A stretch of DNA of 64,000 nt from Streptomyces sp. H27-H1 (GTDB lineage: Bacteria > Actinomycetota > Actinomycetes > Streptomycetales > Streptomycetaceae), in the NCBI RefSeq assembly GCF_026627445.1, contig NZ_JAPNLJ010000030.1, positions 39,376-103,375 on the forward strand, written 5' to 3'. The stretch's first letter is position 1. Every line of letters begins with the position of its first letter. Position numbers and translations under genes: made by a program. A model generated the notes under the pieces. It was not told the origin of the DNA. It was given only the letters and a program-made list of their open reading frames with translations, and did no database searches. This document shows positions 40,864 through 49,099 of this stretch, in pieces.

Positions 40864-42408
40864 TCAGGCCCCTCCGGCCAGTGGGCCGCCGAGCACCGTG
40901 TCCACCGTGTCCGCGTCCTGCGCCCCCTTGTCCGGGCGGTGGCGCAGGACGCGTGCGAAGCGCAGGGCCACCCCGGCCGGGTAGCGCGGGGAGCGCTGGA
41001 GACCGTCGTAGGCGATCTCCACCACCAGTTCGGGGCGCACCCGCACGGTGTGGCCGTCGTCCTCGACCGCGAGCTCGCCGAGCCGCTCGGTCTGCCAGCG
41101 CAGCATCTCGTCGGTGAGTCCCTTGAAGGTCTTGCCGAGCATCGCGTAGCCGCCGTCGGCGGTCCGGGCGCCCAGGTGCAGATTGGACAGCAGTCCGGTG
41201 CGCCGGCCGTGGCCCCGCTCCACGGCGAGCACCACCAGGTCCAGGGTGTGTACCGGTTTCACCTTCAGCCAGTGTTTGCCGCGCCGGCCGGCCGCGTAGG
41301 TGGAGTCGAGGGCCTTGAACATCACGCCCTCGTGACCCCGGCTCAAGGTCTGCGTCCAGAACTCCTGCGCCTCGGCCGCCTGCGCCGCCGGGTCCTCGAC
41401 CACCAGCCGGCGGACCCGGGACTCCTCCGGTACCAGGGCGGTGAGCGCCGCGTACCGTTCGCGCACCGGCAGGTCCAGGAGTACGCGATCTCCCGCCGCC
41501 AGCACGTCGAAGAAGTAGGGGGCGACCGGGAGGGTCCGCCGGGCGGCCTTGACGTCGATGCGGGAGCCGACCCGGCTCGCCACCTCCTGGAACGGCACCG
41601 GCCGCCCGTCCGCCGCGGACATCCCGATGACCTCCCCGTCGAGGATGAACCGGTCCCCCGGAAACGACCTCGCCAGCTCCGCCACTTCCGGCAGCCGGTC
41701 GGTGATCTCGTCCAGGGAGCGGGTGTAGACCCGTACGTCGTCTCCCTCGCGGTGGACCTGCACCCGGATCCCGTCGAGCTTCTCCTCCACCACGCACGGC
41801 CCGATCACGGCCAGGGCCTCGGCCACCGACTTGGCGGTGTTCGCCAGCATCGGCTGTACGGGCTGCCCCACGCGCAGGGTGACATCGCGCAGGGCCGCCG
41901 CCCCGTCGGCGAGCACGGCCGCCGCCACCCGGGGCAGGGAGCCGTCCAGCATGGCGGCCCGGCGCAGTGCGGCGGCGGGCACCCCGGCCGCGGCGGCCAC
42001 CCCCTCCAGGGCCACGGCGTCGAGCGCGCCCTGGCGCACCTCCCCGGAGAGCAGGCTGCGCAGGAACCGCTGCTCGGCTTCGGTCGCGGCGCCGAACAGG
42101 GCGTCCAGGATCCCGTGGCGCGCGGCCTGGGCACCGGCCCCGGCGACGGCCGCCAGCCGGGTCACGGCCTGGTCGACGGCGGTCACGGTCAGGGTGGGCC
42201 CGGCGGCCGGCTGCGTCTGTCGGGCGAGGGCGCGCCAGCCGATGCCCGGGCGTCCCTGCGGAAGCCGCCCGGCGAGGTAGGACACCACCAGGGCGGCCTC
42301 CTCGGCGGGCGCGGCGGCGAACACCTCCGCGAGCAGGGCGGTCTTCCCCGACCTGGCGGAGGTTTCGGAGACCTCCCGGGACACGCGCGCGACCTCGGCC
42401 AGCAGCAT
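40864..42408 (-). CDS. ATP-dependent DNA ligase (LigB/archaeal-type)
   Basis: 514 aa. An N-terminal ligase helical domain (1-170; AVTRLAAVAGAGAQAARHGI), the adenylation domain with nucleotidyl-Lys210 in VVEEKLDGIRVQ, motif III DRFILDGEVIGMS, motif IV HEGVMFKALDSTY, motif V HWLKVKPV, and an OB-fold end. This is a complete three-domain ligase, distinct from the NAD-dependent LigA that replicates the chromosome; actinobacterial relatives are linked to repair. Transcribed toward the XRE-cupin gene. ATG 42408; upstream interval to 42599 is a divergent promoter region. Confidence 0.93.
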   Translation of the reverse strand: MLLAEVARVSREVSETSARSGKTALLAEVFAAAPAEEAALVVSYLAGRLPQGRPGIGWRALARQTQPAAGPTLTVTAVDQAVTRLAAVAGAGAQAARHGILDALFGAATEAEQRFLRSLLSGEVRQGALDAVALEGVAAAAGVPAAALRRAAMLDGSLPRVAAAVLADGAAALRDVTLRVGQPVQPMLANTAKSVAEALAVIGPCVVEEKLDGIRVQVHREGDDVRVYTRSLDEITDRLPEVAELARSFPGDRFILDGEVIGMSAADGRPVPFQEVASRVGSRIDVKAARRTLPVAPYFFDVLAAGDRVLLDLPVRERYAALTALVPEESRVRRLVVEDPAAQAAEAQEFWTQTLSRGHEGVMFKALDSTYAAGRRGKHWLKVKPVHTLDLVVLAVERGHGRRTGLLSNLHLGARTADGGYAMLGKTFKGLTDEMLRWQTERLGELAVEDDGHTVRVRPELVVEIAYDGLQRSPRYPAGVALRFARVLRHRPDKGAQDADTVDTVLGGPLAGGA

Positions 42409-42598
42409 GCGGCCATCCTCCCGCCGGCCGGCTCCCGGCGCAGCTCGACGCCGGGGGCGCCCACCCGCGCCCGCCGCCGCACCCCGCCGCGTGTACCGCA
42501 GGCGCGGTACGCGCGCCGGTCCGTGTAGTCCTTGAGAACGTCGGCAGTTCAGCCTGCGGGAGCGCGGACGGCGCGTGCTTGGCGCTTAGGGTTCCCGT

Positions 42599-45310
42599 AT
42601 GAAGCTCCGACTGCCCCGGCGCCGCCGAAGCCGCCTGCTCGCGGGCGCTGCCGCGCTCGCCGTCGTCGCGGGGGCGGGCACCCTCACGGCCACCGCCGCG
42701 GCCGGCGACGCTCCGTCCGTGCGCCGCGAGGACCAGGTCCTCGACATGCCCGGCGCCGGAATCGACATCTCGTACTTCACCGCCGGGGATGGCGGGGGGA
42801 AACGTCCTGCCGTTCTCCTCGCACATAGTTTCGGCGGCAGCAAGGAGGACGTGCGTCCGCAGGCCGAGCGCCTCGCCCGCGACGGGTACGCCGTACTGAC
42901 CTGGTCGGCGCGCGGCTTCGGCCGGTCCGGCGGGAAGATCGGGCTGAACGACCCCGACTACGAGGTCAAGGACGTCGCCCGGCTGATCGACTGGATCGCC
43001 GCCCGGCCCGGGGTGCGGCTCGACGCGGCGGGAGATCCGCGCGTGGGCCTCGCGGGCGGCTCCTACGGCGGGGCCATCTCGCTGCTCGCCGCCGGTCACG
43101 ACCCGCGCGTGGACGCCATCGCCCCCTCGATCACCTACTGGAACCTCGCGGACGCCCTGTTCCCGAACGGCGTCTTCAAGAAGCTGTGGGCGGGCCTCTT
43201 CTTCACCACCGGTTCCGCGGGCGGACTGCAGCCGGGCGCCCCGGGCCCCGGCAGCGCCCCGCGGGCCGCCCCGGCCGCGCCCGGCTGCGGACGCTTCCAG
43301 CCGGAGCTGTGCGCCATGTACGAACGGGTCGCGGTGGCCGGCAAACCGGACCCCGAGGCCCGCGCCCTGCTGGAGCGGCGCAGCCCGTCGGCGGTCGGCG
43401 GCGCGATCAAGGTGCCGACCCTGATCACGCAGGGCCAGGACGACTCCCTCTTCCCCCTGGACCAGGCCGATGCCATGGCCGAGGCGATCGCCGCCAACGG
43501 CGCGCCCGTCTCCGTGGACTGGGCGGCCGGCGGGCACGACGGGGGCATGCTCGAGGCGGACCGCGTCGAGGACCGGGTGAAGTCCTGGTTCGACCGGTAC
43601 CTCAAGGAGGACACGGCCGTGGACACCGGGCCCGCCTTCCGCGTCTCGCGCTCCGGCGGCATCGACTCCACCGACGGCCAGGTCACCCTGCGCGGAGCCA
43701 GTGGCTCCACTTATCCCGGGCTGCTGTCGGGGCCGCGCGAGTTCGCCCTGACCGGCCGCGAGCAGACCTTCGGCAACCCGGCGGGCGGAGCCCCGCCCGC
43801 ACTGTCCGCGCTGCCGGGCATCGGCGGGCAGCTCGCCGCCCTCGGAGGCGGGCTCTCACTGGACTTCCCCGGGCAGAACGCCCGGTTCGATTCGGAGCCG
43901 CTGACCGGGGAAACACGGATCACCGGGACCCCGACCATCACCCTAAAGGTGAGGTCTACAGCTGCGGACGGTTCGGCCGTCCTGTTCGGCAAGGTGTACG
44001 ACGTCAGCCCCGACGGGCGCCAGCAGGTACTGCCGAGTCAGCTGGTGGCCCCGGTACGCATGGAGGACGCGCAGCAGGACAAGACCGTCGAGCTGCGGCT
44101 GCCCGCGATCGACCACGCGGTCGAGGCCGGGCACCGGCTGCGGCTCGTCGTCGCCGCCACCGACCTCGGCTACGCGTCCCCGGCCGCACCCTCGGCCTAC
44201 ACCGTCTCGGCGCAGGGCCCACTGGCCGTGCCCGTCGCGGACGGGGTCCGCACGGCGTCTTCCGGGCTGCCCGCCTGGACCTGGTGGATGCCGCTCGGGG
44301 CGGCGCTGCTGGCCGCGGCGCTGGTGGGGATCCGCAGGACCGGCCGGGGGCCGGGCGGGGGCCGGGCGGGCACGCAGCCCGAACCCGCCCTGGCCGACGT
44401 ACCGCTGGAGATCACCGGGCTGACCAAACGCTATGCCAAGGCCCAGGACCGCTACGCAGTACGGGACCTGTCCTTCCGGGTGGAGAAGGGCCAGGTGCTC
44501 GGCCTGCTCGGACCCAACGGCGCGGGCAAGACCACGACCCTGCGGATGCTGATGGGCCTGATCACTCCGGACGCCGGGGAGATCCGGGTGTTCGGGCACC
44601 AGGTACGGGCCGGCGCGCCCGTGCTCTCCCGGGTCGGGGCGTTCGTGGAGGGCGCCGGTTTCCTGCCGCACCTGACGGGTCGCGCCAACCTGGAGCTGTA
44701 CTGGCAGGCCACGGGCCGCCCCACCGGGGACTCCCACATGGAGGAGGCCCTGGAGATCGCCGGCCTCGGCGACGCGCTGGAGCGCGCGGTACGCACGTAC
44801 TCCCAGGGCATGCGCCAGCGCCTCGCGATCGCGCAGGCCATGCTCGGCATGCCGGACCTGCTGATCCTCGACGAGCCGACCAACGGTCTGGACCCGCCGC
44901 AGATCCGCGAGATGCGCGACGTGATGATCCGGTACGCGGCCGCCGGGCGCACGGTCATCGTCTCCAGCCACCTGCTGTCCGAGGTCGAACAGTCCTGCAC
45001 GCACCTGGTGGTCATGGACCGCGGCCGGCTCGTCCAGGCCGGCGAGGTCGCCGAGATCACCGGCGGCGGGGACATCCTGCTGGTGACACTGGGCGGACCG
45101 GTGGACGAAGCGGCGGTCGGGAAACTCGCCGCGTTGGAGGGAGTGGAGTCCGTGCAGAGCGCCGCTGACGGTCTGCTCGTACGCCTCGACGGCGCGAGCG
45201 CCGCCGAGCTGATCGCCGAACTCGTACGGCTGGAGGTGCCGGTCTCGGGAGTGGGGCCGCACCGTCGGCTGGAGGACGCGTTCCTCACCCTGATCGGAGG
45301 TGCGGCGTGA
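42599..45310 (+). CDS. fusion: extracellular CocE/S15-like alpha/beta hydrolase plus ABC transporter ATPase
   Basis: 903 aa. Residues 1-36: basic signal/anchor. Residues 45-340: alpha/beta hydrolase with nucleophile Ser155 (GLAGGSYGGA), acid Asp281/282 (TQGQDDSLFP) and His313 (AAGGHDGG). Residues 350-545: C-terminal jelly-roll of X-Pro dipeptidyl-peptidase/CocE type (GEPLTGETRITGTPTITLKV-like, HRLRLVVAATDLGYAS). Residues 560-578: TM helix. Residues 603-900: ABC ATPase with Walker A GPNGAGKTT (638-646), signature YSQGMRQR, Walker B LLILDEP. The order puts the hydrolase outside and the ATPase inside. The permease gene follows with GTGA overlap. Export coupled to hydrolysis is inferred. Confidence 0.88.
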   Translation: MKLRLPRRRRSRLLAGAAALAVVAGAGTLTATAAAGDAPSVRREDQVLDMPGAGIDISYFTAGDGGGKRPAVLLAHSFGGSKEDVRPQAERLARDGYAVLTWSARGFGRSGGKIGLNDPDYEVKDVARLIDWIAARPGVRLDAAGDPRVGLAGGSYGGAISLLAAGHDPRVDAIAPSITYWNLADALFPNGVFKKLWAGLFFTTGSAGGLQPGAPGPGSAPRAAPAAPGCGRFQPELCAMYERVAVAGKPDPEARALLERRSPSAVGGAIKVPTLITQGQDDSLFPLDQADAMAEAIAANGAPVSVDWAAGGHDGGMLEADRVEDRVKSWFDRYLKEDTAVDTGPAFRVSRSGGIDSTDGQVTLRGASGSTYPGLLSGPREFALTGREQTFGNPAGGAPPALSALPGIGGQLAALGGGLSLDFPGQNARFDSEPLTGETRITGTPTITLKVRSTAADGSAVLFGKVYDVSPDGRQQVLPSQLVAPVRMEDAQQDKTVELRLPAIDHAVEAGHRLRLVVAATDLGYASPAAPSAYTVSAQGPLAVPVADGVRTASSGLPAWTWWMPLGAALLAAALVGIRRTGRGPGGGRAGTQPEPALADVPLEITGLTKRYAKAQDRYAVRDLSFRVEKGQVLGLLGPNGAGKTTTLRMLMGLITPDAGEIRVFGHQVRAGAPVLSRVGAFVEGAGFLPHLTGRANLELYWQATGRPTGDSHMEEALEIAGLGDALERAVRTYSQGMRQRLAIAQAMLGMPDLLILDEPTNGLDPPQIREMRDVMIRYAAAGRTVIVSSHLLSEVEQSCTHLVVMDRGRLVQAGEVAEITGGGDILLVTLGGPVDEAAVGKLAALEGVESVQSAADGLLVRLDGASAAELIAELVRLEVPVSGVGPHRRLEDAFLTLIGGAA

Positions 45311-46215
45311 ACGCCGTGACGGACCTGGATGCGAACGACGGCGTGACGCCGGCCGGCATCGGCCGCGAGGTCGCGCCCGGCTACCGGGCCGGCCGGACGC
45401 TGCCGCTGCGCGTGGAGGCGCTGCGGCAGTGGCGGCGGCGGCGGACGCTGGTGATGGGCGGGATCCTGGCCGCCCTGCCCTTCATCCTGATGATCGCCTT
45501 CGCGGTGGGCGGCGGCCCGGGCAGTCGCGGCGGCGGCGACGGCCGGATCACCCTCATCGACACGGCTACGGCCTCGGGCGCGAACTTCGCGGCCACCTGC
45601 CTGTTCGTGTCGGCCGGGTTCCTGCTGGTGGTGCCGGTGGCGCTGTTCTGCGGGGACACGGTGGCCTCGGAGGCGAGCTGGTCCTCGCTGCGCTATCTGC
45701 TGGCCTCGCCCGTGCCCAGGGCCCGGCTGCTGTGGAGCAAGCTGGTGGTGGCGCTCGGGTTCAGCCTGGCCGCGATGGTGCTGCTGCCGTTGGTGGCGCT
45801 CGCCGCGGGTACGGCGGCGTACGGCTGGGGGCCGCTCGAACTCCCCGCGGGCGGCTCGCTGCCGGCCGGGGACACGGTGGGCCGGCTCGCGATCGCCGTG
45901 GCGTTCGTCTTCGTGTCGCAGCTGGTCACGGCCGGGCTGGCGTTCTGGCTGTCGACGCGCACGGACGCACCGCTGGGCGCGGTGGGCGGGGCGGTCGGGC
46001 TGACGATCGTCGGCAACGTGCTGGACGCGGTGACGGCGCTGGGTTCCTGGCGGGAGTTCCTGCCGGCGCACTGGCAGTTCGCGTGGGCCGACGCCTTGCA
46101 GCCGCAGCTGGAGTGGGGCGGGATGATCAAGGGGACGGTGGTATCGGTGTCGTACGCGCTGGTGCTGTTCGCGCTCGCGTTCCGCGGGTTCGCGCGCAAG
46201 GACATCGTGTCCTGA
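45307..46215 (+). CDS. ABC-2 type transporter permease
   Basis: 302 aa, partner of the preceding fusion ATPase. After a 30-residue cytoplasmic start it has six TM helices (TLVMGGILAALPFILMIAFAV, ANFAATCLFVSAGFLLVVPVA, LVVALGFSLAAMVLLPLVAL, LAIAVAFVFVSQLVTAGLAF and two more) with the SLRYLLASPVPRARLLWSK coupling segment typical of ABC-2 permeases. GTG 45307 overlaps the fusion stop, so both are made together. It ends FRGFARKDIVS. Homodimer with two ATPase fusions is expected. Confidence 0.9.
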   Translation: MNAVTDLDANDGVTPAGIGREVAPGYRAGRTLPLRVEALRQWRRRRTLVMGGILAALPFILMIAFAVGGGPGSRGGGDGRITLIDTATASGANFAATCLFVSAGFLLVVPVALFCGDTVASEASWSSLRYLLASPVPRARLLWSKLVVALGFSLAAMVLLPLVALAAGTAAYGWGPLELPAGGSLPAGDTVGRLAIAVAFVFVSQLVTAGLAFWLSTRTDAPLGAVGGAVGLTIVGNVLDAVTALGSWREFLPAHWQFAWADALQPQLEWGGMIKGTVVSVSYALVLFALAFRGFARKDIVS

Positions 46216-46234
46216 GTCTCCGGTCCTGAAGCCC

Positions 46235-46251
46235 GGGGCCGTACGGGCCCC
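46235..46251 (+). terminator. possible terminator hairpin after the ABC permease gene
   Basis: GGGGCC and GGCCCC pair around GTACG 20 bp after the permease stop. Short stem. Confidence 0.4.
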
Positions 46252-46412
46252 CGCCCGCGGGGCCGTGCTCCGACGCCCGGTCCCGTTCGGCCGTAGGGGG
46301 CCAACCCGGGGGCCCACGCGTGTGCCTGCCGCCCCCTCGGCCCGCGCACCCCAAGAATCGGCCTCGGTCAGGACGTACGGACGCGTCCGAACGGAACCGA
46401 GGGGTACGAACG

Positions 46413-47282
46413 ATGGACAGAGCAGGACTTCCGCCTCGCAGGTTCGTGCTGACCGGGGGCCTCGCGGCCACCGCGGCCCTGCTCTCGGGCTGCTCGGCGA
46501 AGAGCGCCCCGAAGGCGACGACGGCGGCGCCGGAGCCTCGGCCGAGCACTCCCGCCGGCGCGTACAGCCGGCTGATGGAGGGCAACAAGCGCTGGGTGAG
46601 CGGCAGCCTCAACCACCCCGACCGGGATCCCAACCGCCGCCAGCTGGTGGCGGAGGCGCAGGATCCCTTCGGCGTGATCCTGGCCTGCATCGACTCCCGG
46701 GTGCCGCCGGAGCTGCTCTTCGACACCGGACTCGGCGACCTCTACGTGCTGCGCACCGGCGGGCAGGCGGTCGGCCCGGTGGTGACGGGGTCGGTGGAGT
46801 TCGGCCCGATGACGGGGGCCACCCCACTGATCATGGTCCTCGGGCACCAGCGCTGCGGGGCCATCGACGCTTCGTACAAGGCCTTGCGGGAGGGCACCTC
46901 GCTGCCCGGCAACCTGGAGGCGATCGCCAAGGCCCTGGTGCCGGCCTATGACCTGACCGTCAAGGACCCGGGCGACGACCCGGTCGACACGATGATCCGC
47001 AATCAGATCAAGGTGACGGCGGACGAGCTGCGGGCCAACACGGACCTCGCGCCCCTGGTACGGAAGGGCGCGCTGGCCGTGGTCGGCGCGTACTACTCGC
47101 TGGACACCGGCCAGGTGGAGGTACTGACGGGGGCGCCGGCCGGGACCGCTTCCGCCAGTACGTCGGCCAGCCCGTCGGCCAGTAACTCCCCCAGCGCCTC
47201 GCCGACCCCGTCGGAGTCGGCATCCGCATCCGCATCCGCATCCGCATCCGCATCCGCATCGGAGTCGGCCGACGCGTCCTGA
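46413..47282 (+). CDS. Tat lipoprotein beta-carbonic anhydrase
   Basis: Hydrates CO2 at the outer face of the membrane. 289 aa. Signal PRRFVLTGGLAATAALLSGC combines a twin-arginine start with a lipobox (Cys27). The beta-class zinc ligands are Cys92, Asp94 (ACIDSR), His145 and Cys148 (GHQRCG), all present. The core ends with AYYSLDTGQVEVL; then comes a 55-residue Ser/Ala/Pro-rich tail including (Ser-Ala)n encoded by hexanucleotide repeats. ATG 46413 is used since the Tat signal starts there. Single-gene unit between two converging/diverging neighbours. Confidence 0.92.
   Translation: MDRAGLPPRRFVLTGGLAATAALLSGCSAKSAPKATTAAPEPRPSTPAGAYSRLMEGNKRWVSGSLNHPDRDPNRRQLVAEAQDPFGVILACIDSRVPPELLFDTGLGDLYVLRTGGQAVGPVVTGSVEFGPMTGATPLIMVLGHQRCGAIDASYKALREGTSLPGNLEAIAKALVPAYDLTVKDPGDDPVDTMIRNQIKVTADELRANTDLAPLVRKGALAVVGAYYSLDTGQVEVLTGAPAGTASASTSASPSASNSPSASPTPSESASASASASASASASESADAS
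47221..47256 (+). repeat. (CATCCG)6 hexanucleotide tandem repeat
   Basis: Six perfect CATCCG units followed by CATCGG, encoding (Ala/Ser)n at the C-terminus of the carbonic anhydrase. Slippage would change tail length by two residues per unit without shifting frame. Confidence 0.9.
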
Positions 47283-47295
47283 GGGTGCGCGCCCG

Positions 47296-48243
47296 TCAGC
47301 CGACTGCTCCCGCGACGGCGTCGACCTCCGCCAGGAGTTCGGCGTCGAGCGGCCGGTCGGCGACGGCCGCGTTGGCCCGTACCTGCTCGGCGGAGGTTGC
47401 GCCCGCGATGACGGAGGCGCAGCCTGGCTGGGCGGAGAGCCAGCCGATGGCGAGTTCCAGGACGCTGCGGCCGTGCTTGTCGGCGAGCGCGGCCAGGGCC
47501 TCCACGATGTCGAGCCGCTCGTCGGTGAGGTAGGCCTCGCGGCCTTCGAGGCGGGAGCCGGCCGGGACGGGGGCGCCCCGGCGGATCTTGCCGGTCAACA
47601 GCCCGTTGGCCAGCGGGAAGTACGGCAGCACACCGACTCCGTAGTGGCGGGCGGCCGGGACGAGCTCACGCTCGGCCGACCGCTGGAGCAGCGACCATTC
47701 GTTCTGGGCCGACACGAAGGGTGCCGCGCCGGTCTCGCGTGCCACGTGGGCGGCTTCGGCGAGCTGCCAGCCGCTGAGGTTGGAGTGACCGATGTAGCGG
47801 ATCTTGCCTTCGGTGACGAGCTCGGTGAGCGCGGCGAGGGTCTCTGCGACGGGAACGGCCGGGTCTGGGCTGTGGAGTTGGTAGAGGTCGATGTGGTCGG
47901 TCTGCAGACGGGTCAGGGACGCCTCGACCGCACGCCGGATGTAGGCGCGGCCTCCGCGGGAGCCTGCGGCCGGTCCGTAGCCCATGTCCACGCCGTTGTA
48001 GCCGAACTTCGTGGCGAGGACGACCTGGTGCCGGCGGCCCTTGAGGGCCTCGCCGAGGTGGGTTTCGGAGCCTCCGCCGCCCCCGTAGATGTCAGCGGTG
48101 TCGAGCAGGGTGATGCCCGCGTCGAGGGCGGCGTCGACGACTTCGCGGGTGGCCCGGGCATCGAGCCGGCCGCCGAAGTTGTTGCAGCCGAGCCCGATCG
48201 CCGAGACCTGAAGACCTGAACTGCCCAGGGGGAGATGGCGCAT
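47296..48243 (-). CDS. aldo/keto reductase
   Basis: NADPH-dependent carbonyl reductase, 315 aa. Barrel opens PLGSSGLQVSAIGLGCNNFGG; catalytic Asp/Tyr in LLDTADIYGGGGGSE, Lys in VVLATKFGYNG and His in YIGHSNLSGWQ region, with LYQLHSPDP earlier; the cofactor phosphate site is SVIAGATSAEQVRAN. Belongs to the YhdN/AKR11-like group. ATG 48243 follows a GGAACG-type weak ribosome-binding site; a longer frame to 48351 is unlikely. Converges with the carbonic anhydrase gene. Confidence 0.92.
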   Translation of the reverse strand: MRHLPLGSSGLQVSAIGLGCNNFGGRLDARATREVVDAALDAGITLLDTADIYGGGGGSETHLGEALKGRRHQVVLATKFGYNGVDMGYGPAAGSRGGRAYIRRAVEASLTRLQTDHIDLYQLHSPDPAVPVAETLAALTELVTEGKIRYIGHSNLSGWQLAEAAHVARETGAAPFVSAQNEWSLLQRSAERELVPAARHYGVGVLPYFPLANGLLTGKIRRGAPVPAGSRLEGREAYLTDERLDIVEALAALADKHGRSVLELAIGWLSAQPGCASVIAGATSAEQVRANAAVADRPLDAELLAEVDAVAGAVG

Positions 48244-48366
48244 GGGTTTCGTTCCTCCGCACTCGTCCGGCACTTGATCGACCGGACGGCAGTGTAGATC
48301 GCCCAGCGCCCCGGGCGGGGGACGGGGCGTGCCCACGCCCATTCGGAACACCCCCGGGCTCGGGCC

Positions 48367-48975
48367 TCAGAAGAGGTCGGCGAGCCGCTTGCCGATGGTC
48401 CAGCCCTCGTCCACCGAGCAGACCGCTAGGTCGGGATCGGCCGCGACGGCCGCCTCGGCCAGTTCGGTGGTGGCGTAGAAGTTCACGCGATTGCAAAACA
48501 CTTCGCGGATGTCGGCGCCGGTGGCCGGGGCCAGCGTGAGGCAGGCGGACGCGGGGGTGAGGTCGCGGACTCCGTCCGGGGTGACGGTCAGCGAGATCGG
48601 CGTGCCGGTCGTGGCGCAGCGGCCGGTGACCCGGCTGGACTCCTCCTTGAAGACGACCGGGAACATCAGGATGTCCATGACGCACCAGCCGGTGACGCGC
48701 TGCCCCTTGAGCTCCATGGCGTACGGCCGTTCCGCGTCGAGCGAGACCCCCGCGCCGACGATGTCGCCGCCCGCGTCCGTCTCCAGACCGAAGTCCATGG
48801 CACGGAAACGGTCGAGGACGTGCTCGGCCGGCCAGCCGAGCACGTCGCCCGCCTTGGCCGGGGAGAGCGGTCCGACGTTCAGCAGTCCGCCGACGATGCC
48901 CGCCCCGGCGGCCATGAGCTTCACTCCCTTCGGGGAGGTCCACTTGGCGACCAGCTGATCCGACAGGTCCTGCAC
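48367..48975 (-). CDS. merB: organomercurial lyase-like protein
   Basis: Predicted to cleave carbon-mercury bonds. 202 aa from GTG 48975. The winged-helix-like N-terminus (LGWPAEHVLDRF) is followed by WCVMDILMFP, GRCATTGTPISLTV and REVFCNRVNFYAT. Catalytic Cys98, Asp101 and Cys161 correspond to Cys96, Asp99 and Cys159 of E. coli MerB, and Cys120 to Cys117, so spacing is conserved. The start is uncertain: a good GGGAG precedes ATG 48915 but that would remove the first helices; TTG 49026 is also in frame. No merA, merR or merT gene is near. Confidence 0.8.
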   Translation of the reverse strand: MQDLSDQLVAKWTSPKGVKLMAAGAGIVGGLLNVGPLSPAKAGDVLGWPAEHVLDRFRAMDFGLETDAGGDIVGAGVSLDAERPYAMELKGQRVTGWCVMDILMFPVVFKEESSRVTGRCATTGTPISLTVTPDGVRDLTPASACLTLAPATGADIREVFCNRVNFYATTELAEAAVAADPDLAVCSVDEGWTIGKRLADLF

Positions 48976-49099
48976 GCGGGGTTCACGTGTTTTCTCCTTG
49001 TTGGCGGGGTTTTGTCCCGCTCCCAAGCTATCGGATCACGGGGCGACCGGGCGGCTGTGAACTGCCTCGCAGTTCGCCGGATCCGCCCACGTCAACGCC

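Noticed and set aside
47221..47256. Hexamer array considered as CRISPR or regulatory repeat
   Set aside because: Units are contiguous 6-mers without spacers, wholly inside a coding frame; simple tandem repeat.
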